Part shown: one piece after another, positions 35,339-43,717 of the stretch
Layout of the letters: each line of letters opens with the position of its first letter
Numbering within the stretch: position 1 is the stretch's first letter
Assembly: GCA_029240245.1 (NCBI GenBank)
Contig: JARBTJ010000012.1
Coordinates: forward strand, 16,325 to 80,324
Reading direction: 5' to 3'
Length of the DNA: 64,000 bases
DNA from: Herbinix sp.
GTDB lineage: Bacteria > Bacillota > Clostridia > Lachnospirales > Lachnospiraceae
The notes under the pieces: generated by a model
Seen by the model: only the letters and a program-made list of their open reading frames with translations
The model's database searches: none
What the model was told of the DNA's origin: nothing
Made by a program: the position numbers and the translations under genes

Positions 35339-36166
35339 ATGAGTGAATGTAGCAGTAATTGCAACACCTGTAGTTCAAATTGTGCAGATAGAAAAGAAAC
35401 GAAAAATGAATTTTCGGTACAAGCGCATGAAATGAGCTGTATTAAAAAGGTGATTGGTGTCGTTAGCGGAAAAGGCGGCGTGGGTAAATCCCTGGTTACC
35501 TCTTTGATGGCTGTCACGATGAATCGGAGAGGATTTCATAGTGCCATATTAGATGCTGATATTACGGGACCTTCGATTCCGAAGGCATTTGGACTAAATA
35601 AGAAAGCAACGGGTAATGAGCTTGGGTTATTTCCGGTGAAGAGTAACACGGGAATTGATATCATGTCCATCAATTTATTACTGAACAATGAAACAGATCC
35701 TGTAGTCTGGAGAGGTCCGATCATTGCAGGTACTGTAAAACAATTCTGGTCCGATGTAATATGGAATGATGTGGATTTTATGTTTGTTGATATGCCGCCG
35801 GGAACAGGGGATGTGCCGTTAACCGTATTCCAATCACTTCCGGTGGATGGTATTATTATTGTTACTTCACCGCAGGAGCTGGTTTCCATGATTGTGGGAA
35901 AAGCGGTGAAAATGGCAGAATTAATGAACATACCCATCTTAGGGCTTGTTGAAAATATGTCATATTTCCAATGTCCCGACTGCGATAAAAAATATCCTGT
36001 TTTCGGTGAAAGCCATCTGGAGGAGATTGCGAAAGCTCATAATATCGAACAGACAGCAAGGCTGCCGATTAATCCGAAATTAGCAGCAGCCTGTGACAAA
36101 GGTATGATAGAATTGTTTGAAGGGGATTGGGTGGATTCCTTGGCAGACACATTAGAAAAGCTATAA
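35339..36166 (+). CDS. Mrp/NBP35-family iron-sulfur carrier ATPase
   Basis: A 275-residue P-loop ATPase of the Mrp/ApbC family, which assembles and transfers [4Fe-4S] clusters. The deviant Walker A SGKGGVGKS is at about 43-51, with DADITGPSIPKAFGL, VDMPPGTGDVPLTV and the C-terminal CPDC cluster-binding pair. The N-terminal tail has a cysteine-rich CSSNCNTCSSNC stretch, as in NBP35-like clostridial forms. AAGGAGAG precedes the ATG. It stands alone, with the NusG-II gene 109 bases downstream. Confidence 0.93.
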   Translation: MSECSSNCNTCSSNCADRKETKNEFSVQAHEMSCIKKVIGVVSGKGGVGKSLVTSLMAVTMNRRGFHSAILDADITGPSIPKAFGLNKKATGNELGLFPVKSNTGIDIMSINLLLNNETDPVVWRGPIIAGTVKQFWSDVIWNDVDFMFVDMPPGTGDVPLTVFQSLPVDGIIIVTSPQELVSMIVGKAVKMAELMNIPILGLVENMSYFQCPDCDKKYPVFGESHLEEIAKAHNIEQTARLPINPKLAAACDKGMIELFEGDWVDSLADTLEKL

Positions 36167-36274
36167 ATTGATACTATAATGAAAAGCTGATGCTTGACAT
36201 CATTTACGGTATCGCTTATTATTTGAATATTATCAAAAACATCACGCTGTAAGAACAGGTTAAAAGGAGAAAAC

Positions 36275-36643
36275 GTGATTAAAAAAAATGATTTGATTTT
36301 AATAGGCGCCGTAATTATTTTGGGGTTAGGAATTATATTTTTTATCAATGTAACGAAAACAGAGGGAAGCAAGGTGCTGATCACCATTGATGGGAAAGAA
36401 TATGATACGTTTCCCTTAGATGAAGATACCACATTCACCGTGGAACTGGATAACGGTGAATATAATACCTTTGTGATTAAGGATGGACAGGTTGATATGA
36501 CGGAGGCGAGCTGCCCGGATAAGGTGTGTGTCAGACATAAGGAAATCCATTATAACAACGAGACGATTGTCTGCCTCCCAAACAATGTGGTTCTTCAGAT
36601 TATTGGCGGCGAGGAAGATGAAATCGATGCAATTGCCAAATAA
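36275..36643 (+). CDS. NusG domain II-containing membrane protein
   Basis: A 122-residue protein with one N-terminal membrane segment (about 5-24) and an extracytoplasmic NusG domain-II fold: CPDKVCVRHKEI and IVCLPNNVVLQI are the conserved stretches with paired cysteines. The start is GTG at 36275 after AAAAGGAG. Such proteins are commonly encoded beside Gx-transporter/heptaprenyl-diphosphate-synthase-component-I genes, as here. Exact function unknown. A family-A fragment and a family-B element separate the two genes. Confidence 0.88.
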   Translation: MIKKNDLILIGAVIILGLGIIFFINVTKTEGSKVLITIDGKEYDTFPLDEDTTFTVELDNGEYNTFVIKDGQVDMTEASCPDKVCVRHKEIHYNNETIVCLPNNVVLQIIGGEEDEIDAIAK

Positions 36644-36649
36644 AATTAC

Positions 36650-36685
36650 AGTGTCAAAAGCACCTTTTGCACTTTAATCCAATTA
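36650..36685. repeat. Fragment of family-A element
   Basis: GTGTCAAAAGCACC joins directly to TTTTGCACTTTAATCC, as if the ends of a family-A element were fused after loss of its interior. It runs into the 14-base direct repeat CTTTAATCCAATTA that brackets the family-B copy. Confidence 0.45.
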
Positions 36686-36751
36686 TGGCAATTGCGAAAC
36701 TTATATTCTGTATGTGCAATTGCAAAAACTATATTGTTTCGCAAACGCCTT
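36686..36751. repeat. Family-B interspersed element flanked by 14-base direct repeats
   Basis: A 66-base element with imperfect terminal inverted repeats (GGCAATTGCGAAAC / GTTTCGCAAACGCC). It is bracketed by exact 14-base direct repeats CTTTAATCCAATTA at 36672-36685 and 36752-36765, which resemble an unusually long target duplication or a recombination footprint. It lies just before the ribosome site of the Gx-transporter gene. Confidence 0.65.
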
Positions 36752-36778
36752 CTTTAATCCAATTAGTAAGGAGACACG

Positions 36779-37279
36779 ATGAAAACAAAGAAAATAGCTA
36801 CCTATGGCCTGTTAGTTGCATTAGCGTTTATATTAAGTTATGTTGAAACCTTAGTCACGATACCCTTCCCCCCGGTTCCGGGGATGAAGCTGGGGCTTGC
36901 CAATCTGGTTGTATTAGCAGCATTATATACTATGGGAGGGAAGGAATCCCTCGTTCTGTCCGTACTGAGAATCGTCCTGGTAGGCTTTACCTTCGGACAT
37001 CCGTCCACTATGTTGTTCAGCATTGCAGGTGGTTTATTAAGTTGGATTCTGATGCTTCTTTTTATGAAGACAAAATGGTTCAGCCTGGTTGGAGTAAGTA
37101 TCGTCGGTGGTATTTCCCACAATATTGGGCAGATACTAGTTGCTATTTATATCGTAGATAACATAAATATAGCCTATTACCTGCCTTATTTATTGATAAC
37201 AGGAGCGGTTACCGGTACTTTAATAGGGATACTGGGAGCTATGATTGTAAAAAGAATTAAGAATGTTCAAAACACTTAA
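36779..37279 (+). CDS. Gx transporter family protein (heptaprenyl diphosphate synthase component I-like)
   Basis: A 166-residue membrane protein with about five hydrophobic segments, of PF07456. The N-terminal LVALAFILSYVETLVTIPFP and PGMKLGLANLVVLAALY (residues about 12-50), then LSVLRIVLVGFTFG and GGISHNIGQILVA, are family signatures. Although annotated as a heptaprenyl diphosphate synthase component, members look like small S-component-like transporters. AAGGAGAC precedes the ATG. It pairs with the NusG-II gene. Confidence 0.9.
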   Translation: MKTKKIATYGLLVALAFILSYVETLVTIPFPPVPGMKLGLANLVVLAALYTMGGKESLVLSVLRIVLVGFTFGHPSTMLFSIAGGLLSWILMLLFMKTKWFSLVGVSIVGGISHNIGQILVAIYIVDNINIAYYLPYLLITGAVTGTLIGILGAMIVKRIKNVQNT

Positions 37280-37392
37280 TTCGTGTGAATTAAAACCGTT
37301 GCCGAAGTATGGTATCATTTTTACTGTGTTAAAGCTTTTGGTATGTTAAAAGACCTAAGAGAATAAACTTCATCGGATAAAGGAAGGTTCAT

Positions 37393-37977
37393 ATGGCAAA
37401 ATTATACTTTAAATATGGTGTAATGGGAAGCTCAAAAACAGCACAGGCATTGATTACGAAATTCAATTATGAAGAACGGGGTATGAAGGTATTATTAATT
37501 AAACCCCAGACAGATAGCAGGGAAGGAGAAGGATTAATAAAATCACGAGCCGGCCTTTCTGCCTCTGCCTATATTCTTCCCTTTTCAGAGAACGTATATG
37601 AAAGCTATCAAAAACGAAGTAATCCGGTAGATGTCATCATTGTAGACGAAAGCCAATTCTTATCGGAAGATCAGGTGGACCAGCTGGCACTTCTGGTGAT
37701 TGATTATAATATTCCTGTTTTGTGCTTTGGACTGCGTACGGATTTTCGTACGAAAATGTTTCCCGGGAGTAAGCGCTTGTTAGAAATCGCCGATTCAATT
37801 ACGGAAATAAAAACGATTTGCTTCTGTGGAAAGAAGGCAACCGTGAATGTTAGAATGGATGGAAACGGTACGATTATCACCGAAGGGGAGCAAATCTTAA
37901 TCGGTGGAAATGACCGGTATACTCCGATGTGTTACCAGTGCTATATCGAAGGTCTGAAAAAGCAGAAGAAGTTGTAA
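37393..37977 (+). CDS. tdk: Thymidine kinase, type II
   Basis: A 194-residue thymidine kinase, which phosphorylates thymidine with ATP for DNA precursor salvage. The P-loop is GVMGSSKT (9-16), where most type II enzymes have a second glycine before the lysine; the serine form occurs in some clostridial sequences as far as I recall. VDESQFL (catalytic Glu region), CFGLRTDFR and the structural-zinc cysteines CFCG and CYQC are intact. AAGGAAGG precedes the ATG. A terminator follows. Confidence 0.95.
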   Translation: MAKLYFKYGVMGSSKTAQALITKFNYEERGMKVLLIKPQTDSREGEGLIKSRAGLSASAYILPFSENVYESYQKRSNPVDVIIVDESQFLSEDQVDQLALLVIDYNIPVLCFGLRTDFRTKMFPGSKRLLEIADSITEIKTICFCGKKATVNVRMDGNGTIITEGEQILIGGNDRYTPMCYQCYIEGLKKQKKL

Positions 37978-38048
37978 TCGATGGAATGAACAAAAGATTT
38001 AATAGGAATGCTGTAACAATGAAATCCTTTCCATAAGAATTTATAATT

Positions 38049-38092
38049 GAAGGGAAATGTGTAGCCATAGCTACATGTTTCCCTTTTTTTCT
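38049..38092 (+). terminator. Terminator after tdk
   Basis: GAAGGGAAA-TGTGTAGC pairs with GCTACATG-TTTCCC, followed by TTTTTTT. Confidence 0.85.
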
Positions 38093-38178
38093 ATGATATA
38101 CTAATGCAGAACCCAGAGGAAATTAATAAACCTTTAAAATAAATAAATCTCATGTATATGATAATCAGGAGGAACAAA

Positions 38179-38928
38179 ATGATAAGAAAAATAATACAGA
38201 TTGACGAAGAATTATGTAATGGCTGCGGGATTTGTGTCAGTGCCTGCCATGAGGGTGCCATCGGTTTAGTAGAGGGAAAGGCGAAACTTTTAAGAGATGA
38301 TTACTGTGACGGACTCGGAAACTGTCTGCCGGCTTGCCCTACCAATGCGATAACCTTTATTGAAAGAGAAGCCTTAGCTTACAATGAAGAAGAAGTAAAG
38401 AGGAACATGGAAAAGCTGGAAAAGGAAAACTTCACAAAAAAGGAGAGCAGCACTCCTGCAGCAGAGGTCCATGGCGGTTGTCCCGGTTCCAGAATGATGA
38501 GTTTGCAAAGAACACAGGAGCAGGAAATACCCACGGATGCTGCAATAAAACCGGCGGTATCCATGTTAAGGCAGTGGCCGGTTCAAATCCAGCTGGTGCC
38601 CGTTAACGCGCCTTACTTTAAAGATGCGGATCTTTTAATTGCAGCAGACTGTACTGCATATTCCTTTGGTGATTTTCATCAGTTTATGAAGAATAAAATT
38701 ACTTTAATCGGTTGTCCGAAACTGGATGATGCTGATTATGCAGGAAAGCTTTCTCAAATATTATCTCTTAATAATATTAAAAGCATCACGGTGATCCGTA
38801 TGGAAGTTCCCTGCTGTGGAGGTATTGTCCATGCAGTGAAACAGGCAATGTTAAACAGTAGTCAGATGATACCTTGGAGAGTAATTACCATATCTACCGA
38901 GGGTAAAATAATCGAAGACACACAATAA
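38179..38928 (+). CDS. 4Fe-4S dicluster-binding protein
   Basis: A 249-residue protein with two N-terminal cluster motifs, CNGCGICVSACHEG and CDGLGNCLPACPTN (the second lacks one of the usual cysteines: C-x-x-L-x-x-C). The C-terminal region is a separate alpha/beta domain: DADLLIAADCTAYSFGDFHQF, LIGCPKLDDADYAGKL and VPCCGGIVHAVKQA suggest another metal site. Such proteins occur in anaerobes next to redox enzymes. ATG 38152 is in frame, but AGGAGG is well spaced for 38179. The last codons and stop lie in a 12-base tandem repeat. Confidence 0.88.
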   Translation: MIRKIIQIDEELCNGCGICVSACHEGAIGLVEGKAKLLRDDYCDGLGNCLPACPTNAITFIEREALAYNEEEVKRNMEKLEKENFTKKESSTPAAEVHGGCPGSRMMSLQRTQEQEIPTDAAIKPAVSMLRQWPVQIQLVPVNAPYFKDADLLIAADCTAYSFGDFHQFMKNKITLIGCPKLDDADYAGKLSQILSLNNIKSITVIRMEVPCCGGIVHAVKQAMLNSSQMIPWRVITISTEGKIIEDTQ

Positions 38929-39012
38929 GACACACAATAAGACACACAATAAGACACACAATAAGACACACAATAAGACACACAATAAGACACACAATAA
39001 GACACATGATAA
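38917..39012. repeat. 12-base tandem repeat spanning a gene's stop codon
   Basis: GACACACAATAA is repeated seven times exactly (38917-39000), with an eighth changed unit GACACATGATAA to 39012. The first unit carries the last codons and TAA of the ferredoxin protein. Because 12 is divisible by 3, every unit would restate D-T-Q-stop in frame, so loss or gain of units does not change the protein. Confidence 0.9.
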
Positions 39013-39115
39013 GAACAGACAGCAAGATACACAATCCTTATGTTTGTCGTTATGAATGAAAAGTAAGCAATGGAAAGCTAGCTGTGAAAAGGTTAGGATA
39101 TGAATTCGATTTATG

Positions 39116-39175
39116 GGATGCTTCACTATATATTATTCCTGGTTAAGGATTAAGTATAGTGAAACATCCTTTTTT
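39116..39175 (+). terminator. Terminator before the nucleoside transporter operon
   Basis: GGATGCTTCACTATA pairs with TATAGTGAAACATCC, followed by TTTTTT. Confidence 0.8.
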
Positions 39176-39380
39176 ACAGTCTTGAATTAATTATAACTGT
39201 CAGGTTAAAAAGATAGCATTGCAAATACGCGATCACCGGAATGAAGTAATAATTATTTCCTTCAAGCTGTTAAATATTTTTATTAATGGACAAGATAAAT
39301 AACGATTGGTAGTTGATGAACGGTGAAACCTTACCTGTTAATTTTATTCAACGTTTTAATCTATATTATATTGGAAATAG

Positions 39381-39408
39381 TTGAATTTTTTTGAAGTTTT
39401 AGTATAAT
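39381..39408 (+). promoter_or_regulatory. Sigma-A promoter of the BMP transporter operon
   Basis: TTGAAT (39381-39386), a 16-base spacer and TATAAT (39403-39408) are 48 bases upstream of the lipoprotein ATG. Confidence 0.6.
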
Positions 39409-39455
39409 GTATATGACGGTGCTTGTACCGATAAAAATATGGAGGAGAAAATTTT

Positions 39456-40664
39456 ATGAAGAAATTACTATCAATTATGTTAGTGCTGGTTTTAGCATTA
39501 AGTATGCTGACCGGCTGTGGCACAAAGGATGACGGTAAGGATGATGGCAACAACGATGCCGGTAATAATGCCGGTAGTGATGCCGGTAGTGATAACACAG
39601 CAAGTGGTTATGAAATTGCGCTTATCACAGATAAAGGTAATATTGATGACAAGTCCTTTAATCAAGGTTCCTGGGAGGGCGTTGTAAAATTTGCAAAGGA
39701 GAATAATATTACGCATAACTATTATAAACCGGAAGAGGCTTCCGATGCCGGTTATCTTCAAGCAATTGAGCTGGCAATCACCGGCGGAGCTAAGGTTGTT
39801 GTAACCCCCGGTTTCTTATTCGAGGTTCCGATTTATGAAGCACAGACTTTATATCCGGAAGTGAAATTCATCTTACTTGATGGCTCGCCTCGTACGACTG
39901 ATTATAGTGATTTTACGATTAAAACCAATGTAGCAAGTATTAAGTATGCTGAAGAAGAATCCGGTTATCTTGCAGGTTATGCTGCAGTAAAGGATGGCTA
40001 TAAGAAGCTTGGCTTCATGGGTGGTATGGCTCTTCCTGCAGTTCAAGCTTTTGGTTACGGCTTCTTACAGGGTGCACAGGATGCAGCCAAAGAGTTAGGA
40101 CTTGCCGATAATGAATTATCCGTTATTTATCACTATACCGGTAACTTTGATGAGAATGATACCAACAAAGCAACCGCAAAAACAATGTATCAGGAAGGCA
40201 CTGAAGTTATCTTTGCTTGCGGTGGCTCCGTTGGTAAGAGCGTTATGGCTGCAGCTTCTGAAGCCGGCAAAAAGGTAATCGGTGTTGATACAGACCAAAG
40301 ATATGATAGTGAAACTGTTATTACATCAGCAACCAAGGGCTTGGGAGCATCTGTATTTCAGGTTCTTGATGCTATTTATAATACCAAGACCTGGGAGACA
40401 TATGCAGGAACTACAACATATTTCAATGCTGAAAATGATGGCGTTGGACTACCTACTATCGTAATTGGTGATGCCAATGCCAATGCCTTTGACAGATTTG
40501 CTTCCTTTGATAAAGCAGCATATGATGTTGTATTTAAAACATTAGTAGACGGAACGGTAGATCCGATCCGCGAAATTACATTGGCTGATACAAACGGATA
40601 TGCTACTGCAGAGGAACTTGTTAATAGTCTTAGTTTAACAAAGGTAGCTGTTGAGGTTAGATAG
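39456..40664 (+). CDS. BMP-family nucleoside-binding lipoprotein
   Basis: A 402-residue substrate-binding lipoprotein. Lipobox LTGC with the acylated cysteine at residue 21, then an aspartate/asparagine/glycine-rich linker (about 24-52), then the BMP domain (PF02608) with IALITDKGNIDDKSFNQGSW and YLAGYAAV, FACGGSVGKSV and IGVDTDQRYDS. It binds purine nucleosides or related compounds outside the membrane and feeds the ABC importer encoded downstream. GGAGGAG precedes the ATG. Another promoter-independent terminator hairpin lies between this gene and the ATPase. Confidence 0.95.
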   Translation: MKKLLSIMLVLVLALSMLTGCGTKDDGKDDGNNDAGNNAGSDAGSDNTASGYEIALITDKGNIDDKSFNQGSWEGVVKFAKENNITHNYYKPEEASDAGYLQAIELAITGGAKVVVTPGFLFEVPIYEAQTLYPEVKFILLDGSPRTTDYSDFTIKTNVASIKYAEEESGYLAGYAAVKDGYKKLGFMGGMALPAVQAFGYGFLQGAQDAAKELGLADNELSVIYHYTGNFDENDTNKATAKTMYQEGTEVIFACGGSVGKSVMAAASEAGKKVIGVDTDQRYDSETVITSATKGLGASVFQVLDAIYNTKTWETYAGTTTYFNAENDGVGLPTIVIGDANANAFDRFASFDKAAYDVVFKTLVDGTVDPIREITLADTNGYATAEELVNSLSLTKVAVEVR

Positions 40665-40732
40665 TATTCGTCCCTATATAAAATAGCAGACATATTGTCC
40701 TAAAGCCTTAAGAAATGTAAGTCTCGAAGGGG

Positions 40733-40759
40733 GAAGACGAATGTCTTTCCCCTTTTTTA
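40733..40759 (+). terminator. Internal terminator/attenuator between lipoprotein and ATPase genes
   Basis: GGGGGAAGAC-GAAT-GTCTTTCCCC followed by TTTTTT. Placed within the importer operon, it probably sets a higher level of binding protein than of membrane components. Confidence 0.8.
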
Positions 40760-40831
40760 AGTCACACATGCCAAAAGTTGATTGGTTACAGCTATCGGCA
40801 CCTATGTCATAATTTTATGAGAGAGGTTAAC

Positions 40832-42379
40832 GTGGAAAACTATATTATAGAAATGCTTCATATAACGAAAGAATTTCCGGGGATCTTAGCAAATGATGAT
40901 ATTACCCTACGGCTTCGCAAAGGGGAAATTCATGCATTGCTGGGGGAGAACGGTGCAGGAAAATCTACGCTTATGAGTGTACTTTTCGGTCTGTATCAGG
41001 CTGAAAAGGGTGAAATCCGTAAAAGCGGAAAACCTGTGAAAATCAATAATCCAAACGATGCTAATGGACTGGGAATCGGTATGGTGCATCAGCATTTTAA
41101 GCTGGTCGACATTTTTACAGTATTAGAAAACATTATTCTGGGTGTTGAACCAAAGAAAATGGGTTTTATCGATAAGAAAGAAGCAAGAGAGAAGGTTATC
41201 AACTTAAGCAGACAATATGGTCTTAAGGTAAATCCGGATGAACTGATCGAAAAAATATCTGTCGGAATGCAGCAGCGTGTTGAAATTTTAAAGATGCTGT
41301 ACCGTGAAAACGAAATCCTAATATTCGATGAGCCGACAGCAGTACTTACCCCACAGGAAATAGATGAACTGATGGACATCATGAGGGGGTTTGCCAAGGA
41401 AGGAAAGTCGATCTTATTTATTACACATAAATTGAATGAAATTATGGCTGTTGCAGACCGTTGTACAGTACTTCGAAAAGGAAAATGCATCGGCACAGTT
41501 GATATAAAGGACACCACGAAAGAAGAATTGTCAAAAATGATGGTAGGTCGTGATGTCAGCTTTAAGGTCGATAAAAAGGAAGCCGAGATGAAGGAGGTAA
41601 TATTAAAGGTACAGAATGTTACGGTTCCTTCGCATTCCCATAAAAACAATGCAGTAAAAAATGTTACCTTTGAGGTGCATGCAGGTGAGATTGTCGGTAT
41701 CGCCGGAATTGACGGAAATGGTCAGACTGAGTTTATCAATGCTCTGACGGGACTTGATAAAATGAGTAACGGTTATATCACACTTTGCGATAAAGATATT
41801 ACAAAGGCGACGATACGTGGACGGTCGAAATCAGGTATGAGCCATATCCCGGAAGACAGACACAAACATGGTCTGGTTCTTGATTATTCCTTAGAAGAGA
41901 ATATGGTATTACAAAGATACTGGCAATCGGAATTTGAAAATAAAGGCTTTATACGTAAAATGAAAGTCCGTTCCTATGCGGAAGACTTAATTACCCGATT
42001 TGATATACGCAGCAGCCAGGGTCCTGTGACGATTGCTAGAAGCATGTCCGGCGGTAACCAGCAGAAGGTAATCGTTGCCCGTGAGATTGATAAAGAGCAT
42101 AAGCTTTTAATCGCGGTTCAGCCAACAAGAGGTCTTGATGTAGGTGCAATTGAGAATATACACCGCCAGCTCGTAGCAACCAGAGATGCAGGTAAGGCTG
42201 TTTTACTGGTTTCCCTGGAGCTTGATGAGGTCATGAATGTTAGTGACCGGATTCTTGTCATGTATGAAGGTGAAATCGTAGGCGAACTTGATCCGAAGAA
42301 GATTACCGTTCAAGAGCTGGGCTTATATATGTCGGGGGCAAAGCGGGACGTAGTAAAGGAGAATGGGAATGCAAAATAA
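40832..42379 (+). CDS. Nucleoside ABC importer ATPase (two ABC domains)
   Basis: A protein of about 515 residues with two ABC domains, as in NupA/NupO and sugar CUT2 importers. First Walker A GENGAGKST near residue 35 with LTPQEID context and IFDEPTAVL; second domain with GIDGNGQTE (degenerate Walker A), SGGNQQKV and QPTRGLDVGA. A TTG at 40778 extends the frame, but GAGAGG is 4-5 bases before GTG 40832, giving VENYIIEML as N-terminus; ATG 40817 overlaps the ribosome site. It is followed by two permeases. Confidence 0.94.
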   Translation: MENYIIEMLHITKEFPGILANDDITLRLRKGEIHALLGENGAGKSTLMSVLFGLYQAEKGEIRKSGKPVKINNPNDANGLGIGMVHQHFKLVDIFTVLENIILGVEPKKMGFIDKKEAREKVINLSRQYGLKVNPDELIEKISVGMQQRVEILKMLYRENEILIFDEPTAVLTPQEIDELMDIMRGFAKEGKSILFITHKLNEIMAVADRCTVLRKGKCIGTVDIKDTTKEELSKMMVGRDVSFKVDKKEAEMKEVILKVQNVTVPSHSHKNNAVKNVTFEVHAGEIVGIAGIDGNGQTEFINALTGLDKMSNGYITLCDKDITKATIRGRSKSGMSHIPEDRHKHGLVLDYSLEENMVLQRYWQSEFENKGFIRKMKVRSYAEDLITRFDIRSSQGPVTIARSMSGGNQQKVIVAREIDKEHKLLIAVQPTRGLDVGAIENIHRQLVATRDAGKAVLLVSLELDEVMNVSDRILVMYEGEIVGELDPKKITVQELGLYMSGAKRDVVKENGNAK

Positions 42380-43715
42380 TAGGACTTCACAAAATAAAAC
42401 ATTTGCATTAACAAAGATAATGAAAAGTAAAGCATTTTCTGCATTTACCTCTGCTTTACTTGCTATTATTCTAGGCCTGTTGATCGGTTTTTTGGTTATG
42501 GTCATCGCTGGTCCCGAAAAAGCGGTTTTAGGTTTTCGAACGGTTTTAACTGGTGGGTTTAAAAAGCTCGGTAACGTATTTTATTATGCAACACCAATTA
42601 TGATGACCGGTCTTGCCGTAGGCTTTGCATTTAAGATGGGTCTGTTCAATATCGGAGCCTCTGGCCAATATACCATGGGTATGTTTTTCGCCTTGTATGC
42701 AGGATTTATGTGGAAGCTTCCGGTAGGGATTCACTGGATTGTATGTGTACTTGCCGGAATGGTCGGTGGTATGCTATGGGGTCTGATTCCCGGTATTTTC
42801 AAGGCTTTACTTAACGTAAATGAGGTAATTACTTCAATTATGTTTAACTATATCGGAATGTATCTGGTAGACATGTTAATCCAACAAAATGCAACCATGT
42901 ATGTGGCTACAACAACAAGAACGGCCTATCTGCCGGTTTCTTCCCAGCTACCTTCACTCGGAGTACGTAATTCCAATGTAAATATATCCATATTTATCGC
43001 TATTGCAATAGCTATTATTTTATTCATCATTCTGCATATGACGACCTTTGGTTATGAGTTAAAAGCGACCGGATATAATAAGCATGCCAGTAAGTATGCC
43101 GGTATGAACGGTACCAGAAATATTATCCTGACTATGGCAATGGCCGGTGGTTTGGCAGGCCTTGGCGGTGCCTTTTACATTCTGGCCCCAGCTACCATTC
43201 CGGGAAGCAGTATGACCTATGAACCGATTAATATTATCGCCGCGAATGGATTTAACGGTATAGCGGTTGCGCTTTTAGGTAACTCCAGTCCGATTGGTAT
43301 TATATTTTCCTCCATATTCATTTCCCATATCCAGCGAGGGGGTACCTTAACCAGCTTATATGGATATAAACCGGAGATTATCGATATCGTTATAGCAATT
43401 ATTATTTATTTTTCCGCTTTCTCTATGTTAATGAAAACAGCGGTTGGCAGCTATTTAAAAAGGTCCTACAGCAGAAGACATACGGAAACAGAGCGGAAAG
43501 AGGAAGCAGATATTCCAAATCCCTCCGAATTGAAGGATGAAGTGGACATACCATCTGCCGTGGACGCCCCGCCGGATACGAAGAAGGATACTGTGAGGGC
43601 AACTAAAACTGAGGAGAAAGATGCCGTGAATGTAACAGAAGATATTAAATTGGAAACTTTACAGGAAGAGAACACGGCAGTAAATAACTTGAAAGCAGGG
43701 GAAGAGGAGGTTTAA
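42369..43715 (+). CDS. Nucleoside ABC importer permease 1, with charged C-terminal tail
   Basis: A 448-residue BPD_transp_2 permease with about nine membrane segments, containing GLAVGFAFKMGLFNIGASGQY and NEVITSIMFNYIG, the family's substrate-path region, and AGGLAGLGGAF. The last ~85 residues are hydrophilic, rich in E/K/D/T with repeated DIP and VN segments, an extension not normal in this family. ATG 42363 is in frame but too close to AAGGAG; 42369 is better. Overlaps the ATPase gene by 11 bases. Confidence 0.93.
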   Translation: MQNNRTSQNKTFALTKIMKSKAFSAFTSALLAIILGLLIGFLVMVIAGPEKAVLGFRTVLTGGFKKLGNVFYYATPIMMTGLAVGFAFKMGLFNIGASGQYTMGMFFALYAGFMWKLPVGIHWIVCVLAGMVGGMLWGLIPGIFKALLNVNEVITSIMFNYIGMYLVDMLIQQNATMYVATTTRTAYLPVSSQLPSLGVRNSNVNISIFIAIAIAIILFIILHMTTFGYELKATGYNKHASKYAGMNGTRNIILTMAMAGGLAGLGGAFYILAPATIPGSSMTYEPINIIAANGFNGIAVALLGNSSPIGIIFSSIFISHIQRGGTLTSLYGYKPEIIDIVIAIIIYFSAFSMLMKTAVGSYLKRSYSRRHTETERKEEADIPNPSELKDEVDIPSAVDAPPDTKKDTVRATKTEEKDAVNVTEDIKLETLQEENTAVNNLKAGEEEV

Positions 43716-43717
43716 AT

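Larger units (their letters stand above)
39013..39455. other. Intergenic region with terminator and promoter
   Basis: 443 bases without a supported gene. It contains a terminator hairpin at 39116-39175 and a promoter at 39381-39408 for the BMP lipoprotein gene. A short GGTGCTTGTACC hairpin follows the promoter. Nothing else recognised. Confidence 0.6.

Noticed and set aside
38851..39126. Reverse-strand 91-codon frame encoding repeated LLCV units
   Set aside because: It is the reverse reading of the 12-base tandem repeat and has no ribosome site or conserved context.
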